Origin: Gordonia aichiensis NBRC 108223
GTDB lineage: Bacteria; Actinomycetota; Actinomycetes; Mycobacteriales; Mycobacteriaceae
DNA: 64,000 nt
NCBI RefSeq assembly: GCF_000332975.1
Contig: NZ_BANR01000003.1
Coordinates: forward strand, 124,001 to 188,000
Direction of reading: 5' to 3'
Shown: positions 47,744-55,469 of the stretch, one piece after another
Position numbering within the stretch: the first letter of the stretch is position 1
Layout: each line of letters begins with the position of its first letter
Position numbers and translations under genes: made by a program
The notes under the pieces: generated by a model
Told to the model about the DNA's origin: nothing
Database searches by the model: none
What the model saw: only the letters and a program-made list of their open reading frames with translations

Positions 47744-48412
47744 ATGACCACCACGATCGACCACACCACAGCCCCCGCCGCCGACCTCGCGCTCGTAGGC
47801 GGTGACGTGATCTACGACGGCGTCGTCGCGGAACGCGCGCCCTGGTCGGAAGTCGTTGCCGCGGGCGACGTCCTCACGATCGTCGACCTGCACGGCAATC
47901 AGGCCGTCGACACACTCTTCTACGGCGGCCACGATCACTCGATCCGCTACTCCGCGCAGACGACCATTGCCGCGCAGGGCAATATCTTCCTCACGACCGG
48001 AACGGTCATCCGCGACCAGGAGTCGCAGCCGATGATGACGATCGTCGCCGACGAGGTCGGCAACCACGACACCCTTGGCGGCGCCTGCTCGCAGGAGTCC
48101 AACACCCTGCGCTACGGCCACCACACCAAACATCAGCACGCGTGCGTCGAGAACTTTCTCATCGGCGGCTCGCGGCACGGTCTGGGCAAGCGGGATCTCG
48201 TCGGCAACGTCAATTTCTTCATGAACGTCCCCGTCGATCCCGACGGCGCACTCGGGATCGTCGACGGTCTGTCGGCTCCCGGCAAGCGTCTGGCGCTTCG
48301 CGCTGAGGTCGACACGCTTGTGCTCGTCTCCAACTGCCCGCAGATCAACAACCCCTGCAACGGATTCGACCCGAGCGCCGTCCGCGTCATCGTCACGCGA
48401 CCGCGCAGCTGA
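47744..48412 (+). CDS. DUF1989 protein 2 (urea carboxylase-associated, CgdA/B-like)
   Basis: A 222-residue DUF1989 protein paralogous to the one before. It has H/C-rich potential metal ligands: G-N-H-D-T-L-G-G-A-C, Y-G-H-H-T-K-H-Q-H-A-C and N-C-P-Q-I-N-N-P-C-N, as in the family's zinc-binding members. It should pair with the upstream protein as a heteromeric deiminase or related hydrolase. ATG 47744, 63 bases after the previous stop. Confidence 0.82.
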   Translation: MTTTIDHTTAPAADLALVGGDVIYDGVVAERAPWSEVVAAGDVLTIVDLHGNQAVDTLFYGGHDHSIRYSAQTTIAAQGNIFLTTGTVIRDQESQPMMTIVADEVGNHDTLGGACSQESNTLRYGHHTKHQHACVENFLIGGSRHGLGKRDLVGNVNFFMNVPVDPDGALGIVDGLSAPGKRLALRAEVDTLVLVSNCPQINNPCNGFDPSAVRVIVTRPRS

Positions 48413-48442
48413 GTCGACGACGCCCGCGTCCGAGGAGACGAG

Positions 48443-50506
48443 ATGAACAGCAACACCACTCAGCCAGACGCCGTCGAGGTGCTCCGCGCCGGACCGATGA
48501 CCACCATCCAGGACTGGCCCGGCCGAGTCGGCTACTGGAAGGTCGGGGTACCGCCGTCGGGTCCGATGGACGACCTCTCCTTCCGGCTCGCGAACATGGC
48601 CGTCGGGAACCCGGCCGGCGCAGCGGGTCTCGAGGCGACGATGATAGGACCGCGTCTGCGGTTCGCGACGTCGGCGACCGTCGCGGTCACCGGGGCACCC
48701 GCCCCGGTCACACTCGACGGGCGCGCTGTGCCGCACTGGGTTCCGATCGCGGTGTCCGCCGGAAGCGTGCTCGATGTCGGTGCTGTCGGTACGCTCGGAT
48801 TGCGCGTGTACATCGCGATCTCGGGCGGTGTGGAGGCACAGCGCTACCTGGGCAGCAGATCCACGTTCACGATGGGCAGGTTCGGCGGGATCGAGGGCCG
48901 CGTGCTCGCCGACGGCGACGGTCTGGCGCGCGCGGGGATGCCGACCGTGAGCGCCACCCGGATTCTCACCGAGGAGCAGCCCGCATTCACCAACTCGTGG
49001 CAACTCGGTGTGACCGTCGGACCGCACTCGGCGCCCGAGTTCTTCACGCCCACCGACATCGACGAGATCATGGGCACCGACTACCAGGTCCACTTCAACT
49101 CAGACCGCACGGGTATCCGCCTGGTGGGTCCCAAACCGCGGTGGGCGCGCACGGACGGTGGCGAAGCCGGGTTGCACCCGTCCAACATCCACGACAACGC
49201 GTACTCCGTCGGCGCGCTCGACTTCACCGGCGACACACCGATTCTGCTCGGTCCGGACGGTCCGAGTCTTGGCGGCTTCGTATGCCCCGTGACGGTGACC
49301 GCCGCTGAGCGGTGGAAGCTGGGACAGCTCAAACCCGGCGACACACTCCGTTTTGTTGCCGTCAAGGCGGATGAGACGGCATCGCCGGCCGAACTGGGCC
49401 TTGCGCGCCGAGCATGCTTCGTCGACGTCCTTTCCCGCGGGGGCGATAGTGACAGCGGAATCCTCGGTACCACGACCACCGCCGACGGCACGACCTCGGT
49501 GACCTACCGCCGCAGCGGTGACGACAACATCCTCGTCGAGTACGGCGACATGCGTCTGGACCTCGCGCTCCGTGCGCGCGTGCACGCACTGGCCGAGCGC
49601 ATCGAGGCGGAGAACCCCGCGGGACTGATCGACCTGACGCCAGGGATCAGATCGCTACAGGTGAAGGCGGACCCGACGATATGGTCGCAACGACCCATGC
49701 GGGACTGGCTGATCGAATGCGAAAGTCAACTGCCGGCCGCCTCGGAGCTCGTGGTACCCAGTCGCACGGTGCACCTGCCGTTGTCGTGGGACGACCCCGC
49801 GACGCGCGAGGCGATCGAGCGCTACATGCTCGGCGTACGGGGAGACGCCCCGTGGTGCCCATGGAACATCGAGTTCATCCGCCGTATGAACGGGCTCGAC
49901 TCGGTCGACGACGTCCATCGCATCGTGTTCGACGCCGACTACCTCGTTCTCGGTCTCGGCGATGTCTATCTTGGAGCGCCGGTTGCGGTTCCGCTGGACC
50001 CGCGGCATCGCCTCGTCACCACGAAATACAATCCCGCGCGAACCTGGACGCCGGAGAACGCCGTAGGGATCGGAGGCGCCTACCTGTGCATCTATGGCAT
50101 GGAAGGGCCGGGCGGCTACCAGTTCGTCGGCCGCACAACGCAGGTGTGGAATCACCGATACCCGCAGCAGGCCCCGGGCTTCGAACCGGAGCACCCGTGG
50201 CTTCTCCGCTTCTTCGACCGAATCAAGTGGTATCCGGTGAGTGCCGATGAACTGTTGGACATGCGCGCCGATGTCGCTGCAGGACGCGGTGACAGCGTCC
50301 GCATCACCGAGGGCACGTTCTCGCTCGCCGAACACGAGCGCTTCCTCGCCGACAACGCGGACGATATCGCGTCATCCCGCGTCCTGATGGAACAGGCGCG
50401 CGCCGAGGAGCGCGAGAGGTGGTCTCTTGCAGGTGAATTCACGTCGCCCGCGATGGGCCAGACCGCCGCTAGCGAAGGTGACGAGCCGAAGGACAAGGTC
50501 GCATGA
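48443..50506 (+). CDS. Urea/guanidine carboxylase-like carboxyltransferase half, without BC and BCCP domains
   Basis: A 687-residue protein consisting only of the carboxyltransferase of urea carboxylase-type enzymes. The AHS2 (KipA-like) part opens right at the N-terminus with T-T-I-Q-D-W-P-G-R-V-G-Y-W and V-P-P-S-G-P-M-D, and the AHS1 (KipI-like) part follows from about residue 345. Normal urea or guanidine carboxylases are about 1200 residues, with biotin carboxylase before and a biotin carrier (E-A-M-K-M) after; both are absent here, and the ends lie cleanly at the domain borders. No biotin carboxylase gene lies in this window. The gene ends overlapping the allophanate hydrolase by four bases. 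Confidence 0.88.
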   Translation: MNSNTTQPDAVEVLRAGPMTTIQDWPGRVGYWKVGVPPSGPMDDLSFRLANMAVGNPAGAAGLEATMIGPRLRFATSATVAVTGAPAPVTLDGRAVPHWVPIAVSAGSVLDVGAVGTLGLRVYIAISGGVEAQRYLGSRSTFTMGRFGGIEGRVLADGDGLARAGMPTVSATRILTEEQPAFTNSWQLGVTVGPHSAPEFFTPTDIDEIMGTDYQVHFNSDRTGIRLVGPKPRWARTDGGEAGLHPSNIHDNAYSVGALDFTGDTPILLGPDGPSLGGFVCPVTVTAAERWKLGQLKPGDTLRFVAVKADETASPAELGLARRACFVDVLSRGGDSDSGILGTTTTADGTTSVTYRRSGDDNILVEYGDMRLDLALRARVHALAERIEAENPAGLIDLTPGIRSLQVKADPTIWSQRPMRDWLIECESQLPAASELVVPSRTVHLPLSWDDPATREAIERYMLGVRGDAPWCPWNIEFIRRMNGLDSVDDVHRIVFDADYLVLGLGDVYLGAPVAVPLDPRHRLVTTKYNPARTWTPENAVGIGGAYLCIYGMEGPGGYQFVGRTTQVWNHRYPQQAPGFEPEHPWLLRFFDRIKWYPVSADELLDMRADVAAGRGDSVRITEGTFSLAEHERFLADNADDIASSRVLMEQARAEERERWSLAGEFTSPAMGQTAASEGDEPKDKVA

Positions 50507-52191
50507 GCAAGGTCGACGAGATCTACGCCCGGATCGCCGCAGCCGACCGCCCCGAGGTGTTCATCTCGCTGCGCGCGCGGGAGGACGTCGCGGTGGACTA
50601 CGATCGTTCGCTCCGCGACGGCGGCCCGCTCGCCGGAATCATCCTCGCGGTCAAGGACAACGTCGACGTCGCCGGAATGCCTACCACGGCAGCATGCCCC
50701 GGATATGCGTACACACCTGAGGTCGACGCGCCTGTCGTCGCAGCACTTCGTCGGGCAGGAGCGATCGTCCTCGGCAAGACCAACCTCGATCAGTTCGCCA
50801 CCGGTCTCGGCGGAACGCGTAGTCCGTATGGCGCGGTGCGTGATTCACGACGCCCCGAGCGGATCTCGGGAGGATCGAGTTCAGGATCGGCCGTCGCCGT
50901 GGCGCTCGGCTTCGCCGATATAGCCATCGGTACCGACACCGCCGGATCGGGACGTGTGCCCGCCGGGCTGCAGGGCATCGTAGGTGTGAAACCTACTGTC
51001 GGCGCGATCGCGACCGACGGCATCGTTCCCGCGTGCGCCGAGTACGACGTCCCGACCATCTTTGCAGCGAGCCTCGAGCTCGCGGACCTGGCGACCGGCG
51101 TGATGGCCGAGGCCACGGGGCCGCGGCCCTTCTCGCGCGCAACACCGTTCGCGGCACCGGAGGCGCCCACGATCGCGGTTCCCGCGGAGCTGCCGGAACT
51201 CGACGACCGCTGGCGCGCGGCGTTCGGCGAGGCAGTGGCCGCCGCCGAGGCTGCGGGCTTCACGATCAAGACGATCGACCTCGCACCCTTTCTCGCCGCA
51301 GCGAAACTGCTGTACGAGGATGCGCTCGTCGCCCAGCGATACGATGCCGTCGGTGAGTTCGTCGACGGTGCAGCCGATTCCGCAGACGTCGGACTTGATC
51401 CCGTTGTGGCGCAGATCGTGACGAAGGCATCCGGCTACACGGCGGTCGACCTGCTGCGCCTCCGACGCCGACTCGCCGGACTGAGGTCGACGGCGATGGA
51501 GGCGTGGGGTGACGCGACGGCTCTCATGGTGCCTACAGCACCCTGCCATCCGCGAATCGACGAGGTGGCCGACGATCCGGTCGGTGTCAACAGTCGGATG
51601 GGTACCTACACCAACTTCTGCAATCTGTTCGACCTGTGTGCGTTGGCCGTTCCGGCGGGCGTCGTCGACGAGGCCGACGGGACGCAGGCGCAATTCGGGA
51701 TCACTCTTCTCGCGAATGCACACGAGGACGCGGTTCTCGTCGACCTCGCTCGGCGATGGGAGATGTCGACATTGACTGTGGGACGGGATTCCCCGGCGGT
51801 GACTGGCTCGGCATGGCCGGAACACGTGGCGCCGTCGGTCGAGCTCGCCGTGTTCGGAGCGCACATGCGGGGTGGGCCGTTGACCCCCGAGCTCAGTGAT
51901 CGCGGCGCGCACTGGAACGGTGAGGTGCGGACAGCAGCGTCGTATCGCCTTGTGGCACTGGACACGACACCGCCGAAGCCGGGCCTGGTCCGCGACAGCG
52001 TCGATGGCCGGTCCATCGAGGGGGAGTGCTGGGTGCTGTCGCCCGCCGCGCTCGGTGAGTTCCTCGCCGCGCTCCCGCAGCCGATGATGCTGGGCAAGAT
52101 CGAACTCTCCGACGGTCGCTGGGTGGTCGGATTCGGATGCGACGTCGAATCGAGCGAGCAGGGTGAGCCCCTCGATAGGACGCGGTGGTGA
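50503..52191 (+). CDS. atzF: Allophanate hydrolase
   Basis: A 562-residue amidase-signature enzyme. The Ser-Ser-Lys triad is Lys51 (V-K-D-N-V), Ser125 (S-G-G-S-S-S-G-S) and Ser149 (D-T-A-G-S-G-R). The C-terminal domain of about 110 residues is the one found in AtzF-type allophanate hydrolases. It converts allophanate to ammonia and CO2, the last step of the urea carboxylase and guanidine carboxylase routes. ATGA overlap with the carboxyltransferase gene implies coupled synthesis. Confidence 0.9.
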   Translation: MSKVDEIYARIAAADRPEVFISLRAREDVAVDYDRSLRDGGPLAGIILAVKDNVDVAGMPTTAACPGYAYTPEVDAPVVAALRRAGAIVLGKTNLDQFATGLGGTRSPYGAVRDSRRPERISGGSSSGSAVAVALGFADIAIGTDTAGSGRVPAGLQGIVGVKPTVGAIATDGIVPACAEYDVPTIFAASLELADLATGVMAEATGPRPFSRATPFAAPEAPTIAVPAELPELDDRWRAAFGEAVAAAEAAGFTIKTIDLAPFLAAAKLLYEDALVAQRYDAVGEFVDGAADSADVGLDPVVAQIVTKASGYTAVDLLRLRRRLAGLRSTAMEAWGDATALMVPTAPCHPRIDEVADDPVGVNSRMGTYTNFCNLFDLCALAVPAGVVDEADGTQAQFGITLLANAHEDAVLVDLARRWEMSTLTVGRDSPAVTGSAWPEHVAPSVELAVFGAHMRGGPLTPELSDRGAHWNGEVRTAASYRLVALDTTPPKPGLVRDSVDGRSIEGECWVLSPAALGEFLAALPQPMMLGKIELSDGRWVVGFGCDVESSEQGEPLDRTRW

Positions 52192-52325
52192 CGTCGAGGC
52201 GGAGAACCGCACGTCCAGAGCAGTCAGGGCCCAGGACCGTCCGTCCATCGCACCTGCCACCGACAGGATCGGGCGTCCCAAGTGGGTTGTCCACAAGCGC
52301 TCTACCAGCAAAAACATCGCTTATA

Positions 52326-52341
52326 TCGAACGTATATTCGT
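52326..52341 (+). promoter_or_regulatory. LexA-type (SOS) box before the degraded DUF222-like gene
   Basis: TCGAACGTATATTCGT matches the mycobacterial SOS consensus TCGAAC-N4-GTTCGA at ten of twelve fixed positions, and lies 14 bases before an ATG at 52356. DUF222/HNH (13E12) genes in actinobacteria often have such boxes. Confidence 0.55.
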
Positions 52342-52355
52342 GTACCGTGGGTGGT

Positions 52356-52703
52356 ATGACCGAATTCGGCGACATCGTCCCGGATAACCGCCACACTCGC
52401 GGACGCGATCGCGTTGGTGTGCGATCTCTCGCGGCAGCTGCAGTGTCGTCGGAGACGGACGCCGACAACGGGATCGGGCCGTTGTTCACCGGGCCGGCCG
52501 TCCCCGCCCAGTTGGCGCTCACCATTCCGGCGGCCACTCCGGTTACGTCGTCGCTGCCGTTCATGGGCGCCGTCGCCGAAGCCACTGCTCGACGTCCACT
52601 GTCGACCTCGTCGCGAGCCGATCATGTCATACCACCGACGTACGATGAGTATCGAAAGACTCTCCACCGCAGCCTGATACGACGAACACGAGCACAACCG
52701 TGA
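52356..52703 (+). pseudogene. Degraded DUF222-like (13E12-type) gene
   Basis: The frame from ATG 52356 runs 115 codons without a recognisable domain. One frame over, bases from about 52390 read T-L-A-D-A-I-A-L-V-C-D-L-S-R-Q-L-Q-C, which closely resembles the N-terminus of DUF222 HNH-endonuclease (13E12) proteins. Those are normally several hundred residues long with a C-terminal HNH domain; here the body is missing and only about 350 bases remain. A LexA-type box sits in the usual place upstream and a strong hairpin lies downstream, so this looks like an internally deleted, frameshifted relic. Confidence 0.5.
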
Positions 52704-53078
52704 ACCCGCGCGCCCGTTCACACACGGACCGCGCTCGATCGTTGAGAACTCCATAGATGCGCCGAGCGGACGTGAGGCGGTCGGCATCATCGGCCGACCG
52801 CCTCATGGAGGCGGCTGATCCACCGCACTGAGGGGCTGCGAGGGTGTAGAGCTCCAGGCTGCGCAGGGTTCGTTCGTGTTGCGAATTTGTGTACGGGTGT
52901 AGACCGAAATCGTCTCTCCCCGTGTTGCTTTGCTGCGTTCATCGTCAACTAGGAGATCAGGGCGAACCGATGTCAGATTTTCAGCAAACAGGCTGTTTCG
53001 TCCGATGTGCGGTGATTCAATTCTCCTGGTCCGAGTGCTTCACACCGGGGCGAATGTCACAGAGGGGATCACAGTCAC
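52704..53078 (+). other. Intergenic region before the secreted protein
   Basis: These 375 bases contain a terminator-like hairpin (52774-52804) and, nearer the next gene, a leader rich in short T and A runs. Short open frames are present but none has convincing coding features. Confidence 0.4.
52774..52804 (+). terminator. Terminator-like hairpin
   Basis: A perfect 11-bp stem (GAGGCGGTCGG and CCGACCGCCTC) with a 9-base loop lies 70 bases after the degraded DUF222 frame. There is no T-run. Confidence 0.6.
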
Positions 53079-54758
53079 ATGGCTCAGTCGGCGGTCAACG
53101 ATGCGCAGCGCAGTGGAGTGCGTCGAGCAGAAAAGCAGGGTCGACGCCGCAAGCGCAAGGCTGCCGAGCGCACCGCGGCAGGCGCCGTTGCGGTCGCTGC
53201 CGTCGCGACACTCGGCTTCGGACAGACCGTCGGGGCGGGGCAGGCGGAGGCTGGTGTGACCGACGATGTGGTCAACGCAATCGTCACAGGTGCCGGTGAC
53301 ATTGCCGCCTTCTGGAACGTCGACGTGTGCGCGAACGGCGAGAAGAGAGGAAACGCGAACTGTAGCGATGCGTCGAAGCTGGGTATCGCGGTCGTCCTTC
53401 CCGACGAGGTCTCGGTGGTCCCGAGCGACAACAACAAGTCGCACGGCTCGGCTGTTGTGAGGGGATCAGGGTATGAGTTCGCGCTCGCGGCACGTGAAGG
53501 TAAAGCGACCGCGATCGCGTTCCTGCCGGTAAGCCTTGCAACTGCGGGTGCCACCGACGGCCGCACCGCGTGGTCGTTCGCCGTTCTGGGGATGGCCAAC
53601 GCGTGGACGACGGACACCACTGACGTGACGCTTTGGTACGGCGGCCCCGGAGCGCCGCTCGTTCCAGGAATCAAGTCGGTGGGCTGTTACGGCGGAGCGA
53701 CTGCCGCCTATGCCGAGGGAGTGGGAGCGTGCGCCAACGTCGCGGGCACGTTCGACTTCCGCTACAACGAACTCGCCGCCAACAAGACGAAGTTGACGAC
53801 ACCCGAAGTGCAGTTCGCGCTCACCGACCCGACCGCCGTCATCTCAGACCCGGCCGGGGTGTTCACGGATGTGCTCAGGGCGCTTCTGAATGGCGAAACA
53901 CCCTGGCTCAGCAAAGACTTCACCCGCCTGACGGTCGGCGGTGACCGGACTGATGCGTACGGTCTCCCTGTCTTGTTCACGCTCACAAGTGATTACGGCA
54001 CGCAAGCGCCCATCGTGGTGCATTGGCTAGGGTCGTCGATCACGTTCAACCCGCTCGTGAACGTCAACGATAACGGCAAGGCCAAGCCGAATCATCTGGG
54101 GATTCCGGTCATCACGTTCGGCGACGTCGACACCGCGCAACTCCTGCCGACCGTAGACATCCCGGCGATCGCATTTCCGTTCGGCCTGCCGTCGGTGGGC
54201 CCCTTCGGCGAAACGGGCAGTGCGGCGCGGTCCGCTGGCCAGATCACGGCCTTGCGCGCCACCAGCGGCGACGCCGTTGTTCCGACACGCGCGGCTGCGG
54301 CGTCGGCCGTCGACAATTCGACCACACCGGCTTCTGAAAACAACACGGCTGCACAAGAAACCGATGACGTATCGGTTTCTGTACCTTCGGCTGACTCACA
54401 AACGGCCCCTGCGCAAGCGGATTCGCATGACGAGGATGCGTCGCGCCCGCAGGCGCAACGCGAGGTGTCGTCTGACCCGGCGTCACAGGCCGGGGCAGAT
54501 TCACCGAACACGACACAGGTCGACGGCGGGGCTTCCGCCTACGTCGGCAAGCACCGCTCACCCGACGATTACGTCGGCAAGCACCGCTCGACCGACACCG
54601 GAGGACAGGTCGGAGCCAGCAGCCAGGACGGAACAGGCAGTCAGGAGAGAGCAGGGAGCCACTCCGGCGCTGAAAGTCACACTGGTGCAGCAGGTCAGGC
54701 CGGTGCGGTAAGCCACGCCGAGACGAGTTCCTCAGCGTCCTCCGCGAACGCCGAGTAG
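53079..54758 (+). CDS. Large secreted protein with Y-V-G-K-H-R repeats
   Basis: A 559-residue protein I do not recognise. It has a very basic N-terminus (residues 10-31), a signal peptide-like Ala/Val-rich stretch (about 33-56) ending A-E-A, a globular region (about 60-385, rich in Gly, Thr, Asp with several Cys that could form disulfides), then about 170 residues of low-complexity Ser/Ala/Gln/Thr/Gly. Inside the tail the hexamer Y-V-G-K-H-R occurs twice with 8 to 9 residues between. The composition suggests a surface-exposed or cell-wall-associated protein. AGAGGGGA lies about ten bases before the ATG. Confidence 0.7.
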   Translation: MAQSAVNDAQRSGVRRAEKQGRRRKRKAAERTAAGAVAVAAVATLGFGQTVGAGQAEAGVTDDVVNAIVTGAGDIAAFWNVDVCANGEKRGNANCSDASKLGIAVVLPDEVSVVPSDNNKSHGSAVVRGSGYEFALAAREGKATAIAFLPVSLATAGATDGRTAWSFAVLGMANAWTTDTTDVTLWYGGPGAPLVPGIKSVGCYGGATAAYAEGVGACANVAGTFDFRYNELAANKTKLTTPEVQFALTDPTAVISDPAGVFTDVLRALLNGETPWLSKDFTRLTVGGDRTDAYGLPVLFTLTSDYGTQAPIVVHWLGSSITFNPLVNVNDNGKAKPNHLGIPVITFGDVDTAQLLPTVDIPAIAFPFGLPSVGPFGETGSAARSAGQITALRATSGDAVVPTRAAAASAVDNSTTPASENNTAAQETDDVSVSVPSADSQTAPAQADSHDEDASRPQAQREVSSDPASQAGADSPNTTQVDGGASAYVGKHRSPDDYVGKHRSTDTGGQVGASSQDGTGSQERAGSHSGAESHTGAAGQAGAVSHAETSSSASSANAE

Positions 54759-54843
54759 CCGCATCGACGTTCCGCCCGGGTTGTCGCCGCCGTCGAGTTT
54801 GTTAGAACGGAAGAGGCCGATCACTCGACACGAGGAGATGACG

Positions 54844-55071
54844 ATGAGCGAACCGATCTCTGGCGACAACCTGCCAGAGGGCGTTGTCGATCCCGAAGCG
54901 CCACTCGACGACGAGCCGGGCGAGTCACGTGTTGACGATGCTCCGCTCGACGCGTTCGTCGATCCTCTTGCAGGTGTCGAACCACCGCAATCCGACGACG
55001 TTCCGAGTGCTGACTACGTCGACCAGCAACTCGACGTCGACGAAGAGGAACCCCCGAGGCGCGACGACTGA
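54844..55071 (+). CDS. Small acidic protein, function unknown
   Basis: A 75-residue protein with about 25 Asp/Glu residues and almost no Lys or Arg until the last four positions. It has no signal peptide, membrane helix or known family. ATG 54844 lies six bases after a GAGGAG ribosome site; ATG 54838 is too close to it. The strong site supports real translation. Probably disordered. Confidence 0.55.
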   Translation: MSEPISGDNLPEGVVDPEAPLDDEPGESRVDDAPLDAFVDPLAGVEPPQSDDVPSADYVDQQLDVDEEEPPRRDD

Positions 55072-55081
55072 CCGTCGGTAG

Positions 55082-55111
55082 CCCGTTGGCTACAGTCCCG
55101 TTGGCTACAGT
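55082..55111. repeat. Perfect 15-bp tandem duplication containing -10-like sequences
   Basis: CCCGTTGGCTACAGT is present twice back to back (55082-55096, 55097-55111). Each copy ends with GCTACAGT, the same -10-like sequence as at rpoB. It lies about 95 bases before the small membrane protein. Confidence 0.85.
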
Positions 55112-55204
55112 GGAGCCACCGACGCAGATTCGCCCAACGGTGTCGCCGTCCACGCGCTCGTCGGAGCAGGTGTGGACGGCGACGGCGCGCGCTAGGAGGA
55201 ATGC

Positions 55205-55399
55205 ATGGCGATCGATCCTGCAAAGAGCAAAGCTGTCTCGCAGGTTGTACGTGAGAATCCGGGGATGAGCCTTGTGGCGATATCGCCGGGCATCGTGGTC
55301 TTTCTCCTGGTCGGTATTTTCACCAACTGGTTTCTGGCCATCGTGCTCGGCGTGGTCGTGCTGGCAGGCGGTTACTACCTGCTGACCCGGCAGAAATGA
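55205..55399 (+). CDS. Small membrane protein
   Basis: A 64-residue protein with two closely spaced transmembrane helices (about residues 21-41 and 44-60) and a basic C-terminus. A strong AGGAGG site lies five bases before the ATG. Family not recognised. The duplicated 15-bp sequence upstream may carry its promoter. Confidence 0.65.
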   Translation: MAIDPAKSKAVSQVVRENPGMSLVAISPGIVVFLLVGIFTNWFLAIVLGVVVLAGGYYLLTRQK

Positions 55400-55469
55400 G
55401 CAGGGCATAACCGGTGCGAGTACGACTGCGGACAGCTGACTGTCGTGCGCTGGCGACGAGGCATCAACC

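Noticed and set aside
52287..52295. TTGTCCACA, a DnaA-box-like sequence
   Set aside because: Only one copy is present, with no cluster, AT-rich region or dnaA/dnaN nearby, so no origin is claimed.
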